Assembly: GCF_052103615.1 (NCBI RefSeq) | Contig: NZ_JBQEKA010000066.1 | Coordinates: 1 to 16,723 of the forward strand | Direction: 5' to 3' | Source: Kerstersia sp052103615 | GTDB taxonomy: Bacteria > Pseudomonadota > Gammaproteobacteria > Burkholderiales > Burkholderiaceae_B | DNA length: 16,723 nucleotides | In this document: positions 8,310-15,606 of the stretch, piece by piece | How positions within the stretch are numbered: position 1 is the first letter of the stretch | How the letters are laid out: every line of letters starts with the position of its first letter | Translations under genes and position numbers: made by a program | The notes under the pieces: generated by a model | What the model saw: the letters and a program-made list of their open reading frames with translations, nothing else | Databases searched by the model: none | What the model was told of the DNA's origin: nothing

Positions 8310-8933
8310 ATGGCACAGATTTTCTCTTTTGACGGCGTCGTGCCGGTGGCGCACCCCAGCGCGTGGCTGCATCCCTCGGCCACGCTGATCGGTGATGTCA
8401 TCATCGGCCCGGCCTGCTATGTGGGGCCGGGAGCAGTGCTGCGCGGGGATTTTGGCCGCATCGTGCTGGAGGCAGGCTCCAATATTCAGGACAATTGTGT
8501 GGCGCACAGTTTCCCGGACGCCGATGTCGTGGTGGCGGAAGAGGGGCACATCGGCCATGGCGCCATCCTGCATGGCTGCACGGTAGGCCGGAATGCCATG
8601 GTGGGGATGAATGCCGTGGTGATGGATCGCGCCGCTGTCGGTGAAAATGCGATTGTGGGCGCCATGGCCTTTGTCAAAGCCGGGATGGAAATCCCGGCAG
8701 GACATTTGGCCATGGGGTCGCCGGCCCGTGTGGTGCGTGCCTTGAGCGAACAGGAAATTGCCTGGAAGCGGGAAGGCACGCTGATTTATCAGCGCCTGGC
8801 GCTGGAGGCGCCCGATAGCATGGTGCAGTTGCAGGCGCCTTTGGCAGAGCCTGAGGCAGGCCGCCGCCGGGTGCGCGCGCCGGCTTATGACCCGCTGCTG
8901 ATCGAACGCCTGAAGCGTGACCGCGGAAGCTGA
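8310..8933 (+). CDS. paaY: PaaY, hexapeptide-repeat thioesterase / gamma-carbonic anhydrase family
   Basis: A 207-aa left-handed beta-helix protein with hexapeptide repeats across about residues 20-150, for example LIGDVIIGPACYVGPGAVLRG. Metal-binding His residues of the gamma-carbonic anhydrase fold are visible in CVAHSFP and GHIGHGA. In the paa pathway PaaY is a thioesterase that removes dead-end CoA adducts such as ring hydroxylated by-products, relieving CoA trapping. The C-terminal tail (about residues 165-207) is the usual helix plus a basic extension. It lies 14 bp after paaZ, with GGCGGAG as ribosome site, and is the last gene of the cluster in this window. Confidence 0.92.
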   Translation: MAQIFSFDGVVPVAHPSAWLHPSATLIGDVIIGPACYVGPGAVLRGDFGRIVLEAGSNIQDNCVAHSFPDADVVVAEEGHIGHGAILHGCTVGRNAMVGMNAVVMDRAAVGENAIVGAMAFVKAGMEIPAGHLAMGSPARVVRALSEQEIAWKREGTLIYQRLALEAPDSMVQLQAPLAEPEAGRRRVRAPAYDPLLIERLKRDRGS

Positions 8934-8940
8934 GATCTCA

Positions 8941-8968
8941 ACCCTGAACCCTGAGCCCTGAGCCCTGA
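8941..8968. repeat. Four-copy 7-bp tandem repeat after paaY
   Basis: Four adjacent copies of RCCCTGA (two accctga, two gccctga), 7 bp after the paaY stop. The 261-bp interval to the OmpA gene otherwise holds a short hairpin and a 15-bp repeat, and no gene I can support. Confidence 0.8.
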
Positions 8969-8976
8969 AACCCCTG

Positions 8977-8992
8977 GCGCCCCTGCGGGCGC
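8977..8992. other. GC-rich hairpin downstream of paaY
   Basis: gcgccc and gggcgc form a perfect 6-bp stem with a 4-base loop. No T run follows on either strand, so it is a weak candidate for a transcript end or 3' stabiliser rather than a clear intrinsic terminator. Confidence 0.4.
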
Positions 8993-9162
8993 ATAGGGCA
9001 TTTCCATATCGAGCAGATCGGCGGCGTGCCATGTGTTTGCTGATGCCTGGGCCTAAGGTATGCCCGGCGCTTGGGGAATTCCTAGCGCGGGAGGCCCGGG
9101 TGGAGCTTGGGTCGCTTGCCGTGGCCGCCGCCTTGCAATAAGCGCGGGCGTGGCGGATTCTG

Positions 9163-9200
9163 TCCTGTTGGTTTTCGTCCTATTGGTTTTCGTCCTATTG
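9163..9200. repeat. 15-bp tandem repeat spanning the OmpA gene stop codon
   Basis: tcctgttggttttcg (9163-9177) and tcctattggttttcg (9178-9192) are followed by a partial third copy, tcctattg (9193-9200). The TAG stop of the minus-strand OmpA gene (9195-9197) lies inside the partial copy. Confidence 0.75.
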
Positions 9201-10226
9201 CCGTGCCGCGTTTTTCACCAGAACCACTCTCCGGTTAAGGGCGCGGTTGGCGGGGCTGTCGTTAGCGGCACGGGGCTGGGTGGCGCCGCGCCCGACCGCA
9301 TGCAGGCGCGCTGGCGCAATGCCCAGGGTGCCCAGCAAGGCGGCCACCGTTTCCGCCCGCCGCTGTGAGAGCGCCTGGTTGTGCGCGGCGCCGCCGGTGT
9401 CATCCGTATGGCCTTCGATGGTCAGCGTCAGGGCGGGCTGATCGCGCAGCAGTTTGCCTATTTCCAGCGCCAGCAAGGCGCCTTCCGGCGTGAGCGAGGC
9501 TTGATCGGTATCGAACAGAATGTCCAGCGTGGCCCGCCCCTGCTGCGCCAGCGATTGGCCCAGTTGCGCGGCATCGACGGCGGAGACTTCCAGCGGCTTA
9601 ATCGCAGCGGTTTCCAGAATGGTGATAACGCCGCTTTCTTCATCCAGCGTGGACAGCTGGATCCAGACATCCGAGCCGGGGCGGCGAATCACATAGGTCT
9701 GCACATGATCGGGGACAAGCAGCGAATATCCATACTGTTTTTCCAGCAGTTCGGCCTTGCCTATCCGTTCACGTTCCTCGCTGGAGACCTTGCCTGTATG
9801 CACTTGCACACCGCCCAGCGCGGTGATGGCCTGCTCATAGCTGCTTTCGACCAGGGCCTGGTTGAACCGCCCAGGCGAACTGCGGGATTTTTCCAGATTG
9901 ATTTTGAAGGTTTTGCCTTCCTGGCGGTAGAGCTTGCCGTCCACGGCGAAGTATTCGCGGCCAAAATCGCTGATGGCCTGGCTGGGAATGCCTTCGATGT
10001 AGTTGTAGGAATAGCCGGCGGGCGCCTGCAGGAAGGGGAAGCTGCCCAAGGTGTGCCGGCTGACGGGAATCTGGTCAATCGCGGCGGCGGCAGGATTGCC
10101 GGGGGCGGCATGGCTGGCCAGGGGCAGCGCTGCCATGGTGATGCTCAGGCCCAGGGCTGCCTGGGCGGCGCGGCGTGCCAGGGGGGCAGCGACTGGCGCA
10201 AGAAAACGTAGGGAAGCGTGGCGCAT
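9195..10226 (-). CDS. OmpA-family periplasmic/outer-membrane protein with C-terminal peptidoglycan-binding domain
   Basis: A 343-aa exported protein. A basic N-terminus and hydrophobic stretch (about residues 20-38) end in SHA-AP, a good signal peptidase I site near residue 40; no lipobox Cys is present. The middle (about 60-225) is a soluble domain I do not recognise by name. The C-terminal OmpA domain (about 230-340) has FDTDQASL, IEGHTDDTG, LSQRRAETV and NRRVVLV, which carry the Asp and Arg that bind diaminopimelate in peptidoglycan. No beta-barrel is evident. The ATG at 10226 is chosen; a TTG two codons upstream is possible, and neither has a clear ribosome site. It stands alone, convergent with paaY. 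Confidence 0.85.
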   Translation of the reverse strand: MRHASLRFLAPVAAPLARRAAQAALGLSITMAALPLASHAAPGNPAAAAIDQIPVSRHTLGSFPFLQAPAGYSYNYIEGIPSQAISDFGREYFAVDGKLYRQEGKTFKINLEKSRSSPGRFNQALVESSYEQAITALGGVQVHTGKVSSEERERIGKAELLEKQYGYSLLVPDHVQTYVIRRPGSDVWIQLSTLDEESGVITILETAAIKPLEVSAVDAAQLGQSLAQQGRATLDILFDTDQASLTPEGALLALEIGKLLRDQPALTLTIEGHTDDTGGAAHNQALSQRRAETVAALLGTLGIAPARLHAVGRGATQPRAANDSPANRALNRRVVLVKNAARQ

Positions 10227-10265
10227 GGGCAAACAATGGCAAAAACAGGTTTAAGAATGTGGCGG

Positions 10266-10374
10266 AAACACAGTGACTGAAACACAATGGCTGGCATGCA
10301 GTGGCTGAGTTCAGACGTCAAACCCGATGCTTAAACCGGCTTGCCAAACCCAGTGCTTAAAACCCGGTGGCTGG
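10266..10374. repeat. Degenerate 13-14-bp tandem arrays in the OmpA/amidase intergenic region
   Basis: Three 14-bp units in exact register (aaacacagtgactg 10266-10279, aaacacaatggctg 10280-10293, gcatgcagtggctg 10294-10307) are followed by 13-bp units aaacccgatgctt (10320), aaaccggcttgcc (10333) and aaacccagtgctt (10346), and a longer related copy at 10359-10374. The remaining part of the 432-bp interval (10227-10658) holds upstream DNA of the amidase gene and no supported gene. Confidence 0.7.
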
Positions 10375-10592
10375 AAAGCCTTCGCCCCGGCGGCTGCCGT
10401 CTCGGCTTGCCTGGCGGGCCGAGACGGGTTCGCGACTGACTCGTACTGGCCCGGGCCTGAGGCGCATCCAGGGCAGGCCACGCATTCTAGCGGCCTTCAT
10501 GTTCAGACAAATGTCATAGTTGTGAAGGCGTCTTGCAGGCCAGGAGGCCCGGCTGCAACGGAATGTTTCGACTGATTCCTGTCTGCTGCGGG

Positions 10593-10598
10593 CATAAT
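10593..10598 (+). promoter_or_regulatory. Candidate -10 element of the amidase gene
   Basis: CATAAT lies 60 bp before the start codon in an AT-richer pocket. No convincing -35 is found at 16-18 bp, so this is tentative. Confidence 0.3.
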
Positions 10599-10658
10599 GG
10601 CGGACGAACACTGGCACTGACTGGCCGGTACAGGATTCATTTCACAGGAGGAACCCCC

Positions 10659-11726
10659 ATGAAATTCTCCAAGCAAGGTTTGGCTGCCGCGCTGGCTACC
10701 GTTTTCCTGACAGTAGGCGCCGTGGCCGCGCCGGAGGCGGATGCCTGCACGCGCGTGGTTTATCACGGTATTGACGGGCAGATCGTGACCGCCCGTTCCA
10801 TGGACTGGAAAACCGATGTCGCGACCAACCTGTGGGTGTTCCCGCGCGGGATGGCGCGTTCAGGTGAAGCCGGGCCGAACTCGCTGAAATGGACGTCCAA
10901 GTACGGCAGCGTGATTGCTTCGGGCTACGATATTTCGACGACCGACGGGCTGAATGAAGCTGGCCTGTCGGCCAGTGTGCTGTGGCTGGTGGAATCCGAG
11001 TACCCGAAACTCGAAAGCGATAAGCCGGGCCTGACGATTGCGGCCTGGGCCCAATATGTGCTCGACAATTTCGCGACGGTTGAAGAAGCCGTCAAAGTCC
11101 TGGAAACCGAACCTTTCACGCTGGTCACGGATAACGTGCCCGGCGAAGATAGGCTGGCCACGCTGCACCTGTCGATTTCCGATGCCAGCGGCGACAGCGC
11201 CATTGTGGAATATATCGACGGCAAGCAGGTCATTCACCATAGCCCTTCCTATCAGGTCATGACCAATTCGCCGATTTTCGAGAAGCAGCTGGCGATGAAC
11301 GAATACTGGCAACAGATAGGCGGCACCAGCATGTTGCCTGGTACCAACCGGGCCTCCGACCGCTTTGCGCGCGCTTCGTTCTATATCAACGCCGTGCCCA
11401 AAACCGATGACAGGCGGGAAACCATCGCCAGCGTGTTCAGCGTGATCCGCAACGTGTCCGTGCCCTATGGCCTGACCACGCCCGATCAGCCCAACATCTC
11501 GTCCACGCGCTGGCGCACGGTGGCGGACCAGAAACGTTTGCAGTATTACTTTGAATCTGCCCTGACGCCCAATACCTTCTGGGTCGATCTGAAAACGCTG
11601 GATTTTTCCGAGAAGAGCGGCAAGGTGCTGAAGCTGGATCTGGGCCCGGATCAGAAGAATATTTTCTCCGGCGAAGCCAACGCCAGCTTCAAGGAAAGCA
11701 AGCCTTTCCCCTTCCTGGGCATTTAA
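10659..11726 (+). CDS. Secreted choloylglycine hydrolase / penicillin V acylase-family amidase
   Basis: A 355-aa N-terminal-nucleophile hydrolase. Residues 1-29 form a signal peptide; Cys30, in DACTRVVYHG, would become the N-terminal nucleophile after removal of the leader. Arg46 and Asp49 in ARSMDW lie 16 and 19 residues after Cys30, the spacing of the conserved Arg and Asp in the family; NEAGLSASVLW and TNSPIF match other conserved segments. Family members cleave linear amide bonds: conjugated bile salts, penicillin V, or acyl-homoserine lactones in some Gram-negative enzymes. Export points to a periplasmic role on outside amides; the substrate cannot be told from sequence. CAGGAGGAA precedes the ATG. 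It is a single-gene unit closed by a strong terminator. Confidence 0.88.
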   Translation: MKFSKQGLAAALATVFLTVGAVAAPEADACTRVVYHGIDGQIVTARSMDWKTDVATNLWVFPRGMARSGEAGPNSLKWTSKYGSVIASGYDISTTDGLNEAGLSASVLWLVESEYPKLESDKPGLTIAAWAQYVLDNFATVEEAVKVLETEPFTLVTDNVPGEDRLATLHLSISDASGDSAIVEYIDGKQVIHHSPSYQVMTNSPIFEKQLAMNEYWQQIGGTSMLPGTNRASDRFARASFYINAVPKTDDRRETIASVFSVIRNVSVPYGLTTPDQPNISSTRWRTVADQKRLQYYFESALTPNTFWVDLKTLDFSEKSGKVLKLDLGPDQKNIFSGEANASFKESKPFPFLGI

Positions 11727-11772
11727 GCCAGGATGCTGCGGGGCCCCGGCGCGATGAACCGGGCCTGGCATG

Positions 11773-11813
11773 AAAAAGAGCCTCTGGCAGTTTTGCCAGA
11801 GGCTCTGTTTTTT
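11773..11813. terminator. Strong, probably bidirectional intrinsic terminator
   Basis: A perfect 13-bp stem (11777-11789 with 11794-11806), loop gttt, then six T at 11808-11813. An A run at 11773-11777 provides a T run on the other strand. It closes the amidase gene and could also stop minus-strand transcription from the ppiC side. Confidence 0.93.
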
Positions 11814-11860
11814 CAGTGAGCGCCTCAAGGAACAATACGCTCTTGAGCAGTTGCCCGGGG

Positions 11861-11967
11861 GCAGCACTGAGATGCTGCACTGAACGGCTGCACTGAACGG
11901 CTGCACTGAGGGTGAGGGGCTGCACTGAGGGGCTGCATTGAGAGGCAGCACTGAACGGCAGCACTGA
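11861..11967. repeat. Eight-copy 13-bp-period tandem array (core GCWGCACTGA)
   Basis: The 10-bp core gcWgcaYtga occurs eight times, starting at 11861, 11874, 11887, 11900, 11919, 11932, 11945 and 11958. Spacing is 13 bp throughout except one 19-bp step. Spacers are 3 bp and variable (gat, acg, ggg, gag). It sits between the amidase terminator and ppiC. The interval 11727-12105 holds this array, the terminator and a short GC hairpin (12051-12067), and no gene I can support. Confidence 0.92.
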
Positions 11968-12105
11968 GGAGTCTCATCGAGGTGACGCCAGCAGGCGCTA
12001 GCCTGCGTGGCTTGACTCACCTTGCCCCGCAGCATGGCCGGCCTGGCCTTGGCGGGCGCGGCCCGCCTCAGGTCTGGGCGCGGGGCCGTGCTGCGAGCGC
12101 CAGTC

Positions 12106-12384
12106 TTACTGGCGGCTGGTGACTTCAACCAGGTGGTAGCCGAATTGCGTGCGCACGGGGCCTTGAACCACGTTGACCGGGGCGCTGAACACCACGCGGT
12201 CGAATTCCGGCACCATCTGGCCCGGGCCGAAGGTGCCCAGATTGCCGCCGTCGCGGCTGGACGGGCAGCTGGAATTTTCGCGGGCCACCTGGGCGAAATC
12301 GGCGCCGTTTTCGATGGCGGCCTTTAGCTCATTGCACTTGGCTTCGGAGTCCACGAGGATGTGGCGGGCGCTGGCTTGGGTCAT
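12106..12384 (-). CDS. ppiC: Parvulin-type peptidyl-prolyl cis-trans isomerase (PpiC-like)
   Basis: A 92-aa single-domain parvulin with no signal peptide, so probably cytoplasmic; E. coli parvulin PpiC has 93 aa. Family motifs are ASARHILV at the start, GADFAQVARENSSCPS, GGNLGTFGPGQMVPEFD and the final TQFGYHLVEVTSR. It catalyses cis-trans isomerisation of prolyl bonds in protein folding. The ATG at 12384 is chosen over longer in-frame starts because AAAGGAAG lies 5-12 bp upstream and the protein then matches the family start. Divergent from the phosphatase gene across 155 bp. Confidence 0.93.
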   Translation of the reverse strand: MTQASARHILVDSEAKCNELKAAIENGADFAQVARENSSCPSSRDGGNLGTFGPGQMVPEFDRVVFSAPVNVVQGPVRTQFGYHLVEVTSRQ

Positions 12385-12539
12385 GTGTCTTCCTTTTTTC
12401 AAATATCCGGGAACGAAGGCGGGAGCATAACGCATGTTCTCCGCATTCGACTGAGCCGGGGTGGGCCGTATCAGGAACGGCAGAGATAGGTTCGAGGCAA
12501 TCTGTCTATGTTAAGTTCCATCTTTTCCCTGGGGGCCTT

Positions 12540-13274
12540 GTGGATAATCTTCGTGATGTGGCCGGCGTGGATGCCGACAGTACTTATGTGGCGGCGGGCG
12601 GGCATCGCCTGCGGCGCGGGGTGTTTTATCGTTCCAATGCGCTGTCGCAGGCGGTTAGCCGGGCCGAGCATCTGGATAGCCTGGGCTTGACGGCCGTCTA
12701 TGACTTGCGGACGCCGTCCGAGGTGGCGCGCCAGCCTGATGTGCTGCCCGCAGGGACGGCCTATGTGCAGATCAATATCCTCGGGCAAGATAATGTGGTG
12801 TTCGGCACGCTGTCATCAGCGGCAGATACCGTGGCGGCGATGCAGCAGCTGCAACGCGACATGGTGACGCAGGCGGCGATGCGCGAGCGCCTGGGGGAAC
12901 TGTTCACGGCTCTGGCCAATGGCGCAGATGCCCAGCTGTATCACTGCACTGGCGGCAAGGATCGTACCGGCTGGGTATCGGCCTTGCTGCAATTGCATGC
13001 GGGCGTGTCGCAAGAGGACGTCATGCATGATTATCTGCTGACCAATCAGCGCATGACGGCGTTCATCGAGCAGAATTATGCGGCGGTGGCGGCGCAGCAT
13101 GGCAAGGCAGCGGCCGAAGCCATTTTGCCGGCCCTGAGCGTACGGGAAAGCTTTCTGCAAACCGGACTGGATCAGCTGCAGCAGGATTTTGGTTCAGTGC
13201 AGCACTATCTGGGCCGCGGGCTGGGCCTGGATGACAGCTTGCAGGAGCGGCTGCGCGCCCGTTTGCTGGCCTGA
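12540..13274 (+). CDS. Tyrosine phosphatase-family protein (PF13350-like)
   Basis: A 244-aa cytoplasmic protein with the layout of bacterial tyrosine or lipid phosphatases of the PTP-family-3 type. It opens with DNLRDVAGV (compare NFRDLGG), then GVFYRSNAL, VYDLRTPSE and the P-loop HCTGGKDRTGW, where Cys136 and Arg142 make the CX5R signature. The helical C-terminus (DYLLTNQRMTAF) is also typical. Substrate is unknown: phosphotyrosine proteins or phosphoinositides in relatives. The start is a GTG with a G-rich stretch just upstream; no in-frame ATG exists before the family start. Single gene, divergent from ppiC. Confidence 0.87.
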   Translation: MDNLRDVAGVDADSTYVAAGGHRLRRGVFYRSNALSQAVSRAEHLDSLGLTAVYDLRTPSEVARQPDVLPAGTAYVQINILGQDNVVFGTLSSAADTVAAMQQLQRDMVTQAAMRERLGELFTALANGADAQLYHCTGGKDRTGWVSALLQLHAGVSQEDVMHDYLLTNQRMTAFIEQNYAAVAAQHGKAAAEAILPALSVRESFLQTGLDQLQQDFGSVQHYLGRGLGLDDSLQERLRARLLA

Positions 13275-13341
13275 GGCGGGAAGCTGGCGCATGAACAGCG
13301 CCAGCAGGCGTTGCGAACCCGGCGCGGCGGCGCTGGGGGCG

Positions 13342-13460
13342 GCGCTCTCAGTGCAGCGCTCTAATGTGGTGCACTGAGTGTGGTGCACTGAGTGTGGCGT
13401 TCTAAGTGTGGAGCACTAAGTGCGGCGCATAGGTGAGCGCTGTCAGTGCAGCGCTGTGAG
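13342..13460. repeat. 14-bp-period tandem array flanked by a 24-bp direct repeat
   Basis: Units gtggtgcactgagt at 13366 and 13380 are identical, followed by gtggcgttctaagt (13394), gtggagcactaagt (13408) and a 13-bp copy (13422). Two 24-bp flanks at 13342-13365 and 13437-13460 agree at 20 of 24 positions and contain tcagtgcagcgct. It occupies the space between the phosphatase and DUF2789 stop codons (13275-13495), where no other feature is visible. Confidence 0.85.
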
Positions 13461-13495
13461 CCGCGCCAGCGCAGGCTGGCGGGGCTAGCCAGGTT

Positions 13496-13753
13496 TTACA
13501 GCCCGGTCTGGCGCTTGACGGAGTCTTCGTGCAGGGACTCATTCAATTGGTCGATGATGATGGCCCAGTCGGCGTCCGATTTGTATTGTTCGGACAGGAA
13601 CTGGCGCTGGCCTTCGTTCCAGTAGGGGGCATCGACCAGATGCTTGCTGGACGGCAGCCGATGCTTGCCGATGAAGTCGGCGATGGCCGATTCGCTGGCA
13701 TCCAGGCCCAGTTGCAGAAACAGGTTGGTCATGCGTGGCGTAACGGTTTTCAT
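13496..13753 (-). CDS. DUF2789-family small protein
   Basis: An 85-aa soluble protein matching the DUF2789 pattern as I know it: TNLFLQLGLDASESAIADFI, KHRLP, DAPYWNEGQRQFL and DADWAIIIDQLN. No signal peptide or membrane segment. Function is unknown for the family. A good ribosome site (CAAGGAG) precedes the ATG. It is convergent with the phosphatase and divergent from the EF-hand gene; no operon partner. Confidence 0.82.
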   Translation of the reverse strand: MKTVTPRMTNLFLQLGLDASESAIADFIGKHRLPSSKHLVDAPYWNEGQRQFLSEQYKSDADWAIIIDQLNESLHEDSVKRQTGL

Positions 13754-14030
13754 GGCGGGCTCCTTGGGACAGCCGGAAAGGGAGCCGGATGAGTGGCGGC
13801 AGGGGCCGCCAGCACCGGCACGGAGGTTGTTGCTTCAACTATAGCTGTTTTACGGCGCGGCGTCGGGCGGCGGCAAGGGCTCAGTCAGCGCTTGTGGGGT
13901 TCAGTAAAACAATGAAACTGTTGCGCGGCGCTGCTGTGCTAATGTGTTTGTGAACCCGGCAATGGACGGGTGATGCTGCCGGGCTGGCCCGGCGGCGCAG
14001 GCAGACATGTTCAATGAGGAGGACTTTCAT

Positions 14031-14387
14031 ATGAAGCGTATCGTCTTGAGTTCTTTGGCAAGCGTATTGCTGGCGGCGAGTATGGCAGCACAGGCGCAGT
14101 CCGCGTCTCCGGGCCTGAAATTGTCGCCGGAGCAGATGCAGCAGCTCGACCAGGACAAGAGCGGGGATGTCAGCCGGGATGAGTATCAGGCGTTCATGGA
14201 AGCGTCGTTCACGCGTCTGGATGCCAATCATGATGGGGTGCTGGAGCGCGCCGAATTCCCGGCCAGCGTGACGGATGCCCAGTTTGCCGTTATGGATGTC
14301 AACCGTGACGGCAAGGTTACCAAGGCCGAATTCATGAATCAGGTCATGGCAGACTTCGATGAGGCGGCCCGCCAGGCGGCGCAATAA
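14031..14387 (+). CDS. Secreted EF-hand calcium-binding protein
   Basis: A 118-aa exported protein with a signal peptide (residues 1 to about 23, cleavage near AQAQS) and three canonical EF-hand loops: Asp40-Glu51 (DQDKSGDVSRDE), Asp64-Glu75 (DANHDGVLERAE) and Asp89-Glu100 (DVNRDGKVTKAE). All have acidic or oxygen ligands at loop positions 1, 3, 5 and 12 and Gly at 6, so calcium binding is likely. Small proteins like this are common in the periplasm of betaproteobacteria, mostly without a known partner. The ATG at 14031 is chosen because GAGGAGG precedes it and it begins the signal peptide; an ATG at 14007 lies upstream of that site. Confidence 0.9.
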   Translation: MKRIVLSSLASVLLAASMAAQAQSASPGLKLSPEQMQQLDQDKSGDVSRDEYQAFMEASFTRLDANHDGVLERAEFPASVTDAQFAVMDVNRDGKVTKAEFMNQVMADFDEAARQAAQ

Positions 14388-14414
14388 ACGCCGCCGCTTT
14401 GCGGCCAGAATGAC

Positions 14415-14453
14415 AACAGGGCCTGCCCTTGCCGGGGCAGGCCCTGTTTTTTT
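14415..14453 (+). terminator. Strong intrinsic terminator of the EF-hand gene
   Basis: cagggcctgccc (14417-14428) pairs perfectly with 14435-14446 over a 6-base loop, with seven T at 14447-14453. A T run is missing on the minus strand, so it mainly serves the EF-hand gene and not the facing permease operon. Confidence 0.93.
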
Positions 14454-14526
14454 GGCTGCCGTACCTGGCGCACCTGGCGCCCCAGGCGCAGGCTTGACGC
14501 TGGCAGCCGTCCTGGGGAAGCGCCGT

Positions 14527-15606
14527 TCAGACCTGGCGTGAGCGTGTCAGCAGCCAGAGCAGATAGATCCCGCCGACGATGCCTGTCATCCGCCCGATAG
14601 GGATGGTCATGGCCAGCGGCACATGCTGGATCAGCAGATCCGCGGTCATCAGCAGCAATGCCCCCATGGCGGCGGCGCTGATGACAGGCAGGTGGCGGGC
14701 GCGGGTCAGACGCTGGGCCAGCTGGGGCGCGGCCAGGGCCACAAAGGCGATGGGGCCGGCCGCGCCGGTGGCCAGCGCCGCCAGCACGACGGCGTAGGCG
14801 ATCATGAACAGGCGGGTGCGCTCCACGCGTATGCCCAGCTGGCTGGCGAGGTCATCGCCCATTTCGGTCATATGCAGGGTGCGTGCTGACCAGAGAATGG
14901 GCGGGATCAGGAGCAGCGTGCCTATCATGACGGGCAGCACATGCTGCCAGGTACGCGCATCCAGGGACCCGGCCAGCCAAAGATTGGCCATGACAGCATT
15001 ATCGAGTTTGCCTTTGACCAGCATCAGGCCATTGAGGGCGTTGAAAATGGCGCCGACGCCGATACCCACCAGCACCAGGCGGTAGCCGCCGACAGCGCCA
15101 TTGCGCACGGATAGCAGATAGACAATGGCGGCGGTGACCATCCCGCCCAGAACAGCGGAGAGGGCGACGGCCAGGCTGCCCTGATCGAAAACAATGATCT
15201 GCATCAGCGCGCCCGTTGCGGCGCCAGTCGTGAAACCGATGATATCCGGGGAACCCAGGGCATTGCGCGACACGGACTGGAATACGGCGCCGGAAATCCC
15301 CAGGGCGGCCCCGGCGAAAATGGCGGTCAGCACGCGCGGCAGCCGGATGTTGAGGACGATGCGTTCGCTGATGCCGCCGTTGCCATGGCCCAGCAGAATC
15401 TCTGCGACCTGGCCCAGCGACAGGGAAATGCGGCCGCTGCTGATGGCAAAAGCGGCGCAGGCCAGGGTCAGGAACAGCAACAGGCAGGTAATGGCAATGA
15501 GCCGGGGCTGCAAAATCAGAGACAGGCCGCCGGGCCGCCAGACCGGCGTGCTGAGCGCGCGCAGGGGCGCGGGGACAGGCGGCGGGGAAGAGGCGGGAGC
15601 AGTCAT
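14527..15606 (-). CDS. fepG: Ferric-siderophore ABC transporter permease, FepG-like (FecCD family)
   Basis: A 359-aa inner-membrane permease with about nine to ten hydrophobic segments. Family motifs are LNIRLPRVLTAIFAGAALG, FQSVSRNALGSPDIIGFTTG and the cytoplasmic coupling segment MGDDLASQLGIRVERTRL; it ends GGIYLLWLLTRSRQV. RNALGSPDIIGF resembles E. coli FepG (RNPLGSPDVMGF). With the FepD-like partner it would import a ferric catecholate-type siderophore across the inner membrane. A Pro/Ala-rich N-terminal extension of about 30 residues precedes the first segment. Its ATG overlaps the stop of the upstream permease by 4 bp (ATGA), so translation is coupled. Confidence 0.88.
   Translation of the reverse strand: MTAPASSPPPVPAPLRALSTPVWRPGGLSLILQPRLIAITCLLLFLTLACAAFAISSGRISLSLGQVAEILLGHGNGGISERIVLNIRLPRVLTAIFAGAALGISGAVFQSVSRNALGSPDIIGFTTGAATGALMQIIVFDQGSLAVALSAVLGGMVTAAIVYLLSVRNGAVGGYRLVLVGIGVGAIFNALNGLMLVKGKLDNAVMANLWLAGSLDARTWQHVLPVMIGTLLLIPPILWSARTLHMTEMGDDLASQLGIRVERTRLFMIAYAVVLAALATGAAGPIAFVALAAPQLAQRLTRARHLPVISAAAMGALLLMTADLLIQHVPLAMTIPIGRMTGIVGGIYLLWLLTRSRQV

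Noticed and set aside
9060..9368. Small plus-strand open frame before and over the OmpA gene end
   Set aside because: It has no ribosome site or recognisable content and overlaps the conserved OmpA C-terminus.
9381..10211. Plus-strand open frame of about 276 codons opposite the OmpA gene
   Set aside because: The minus frame has a signal peptide and a full OmpA domain; the plus frame is its mirror.
11861..11967. CRISPR array
   Set aside because: The repeats are 10-13 bp with 3-bp spacers, far below CRISPR dimensions, and no cas gene is near.
12051..12067. GC-rich hairpin after ppiC as an intrinsic terminator
   Set aside because: A 7-bp stem exists but there is no T run on the ppiC strand; it may be a chance feature of GC-rich DNA.
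10860..12128. Long minus-strand open frame across the amidase gene, terminator and repeat array
   Set aside because: It runs through a strong terminator and the 13-bp array and opposes a well-supported secreted amidase.
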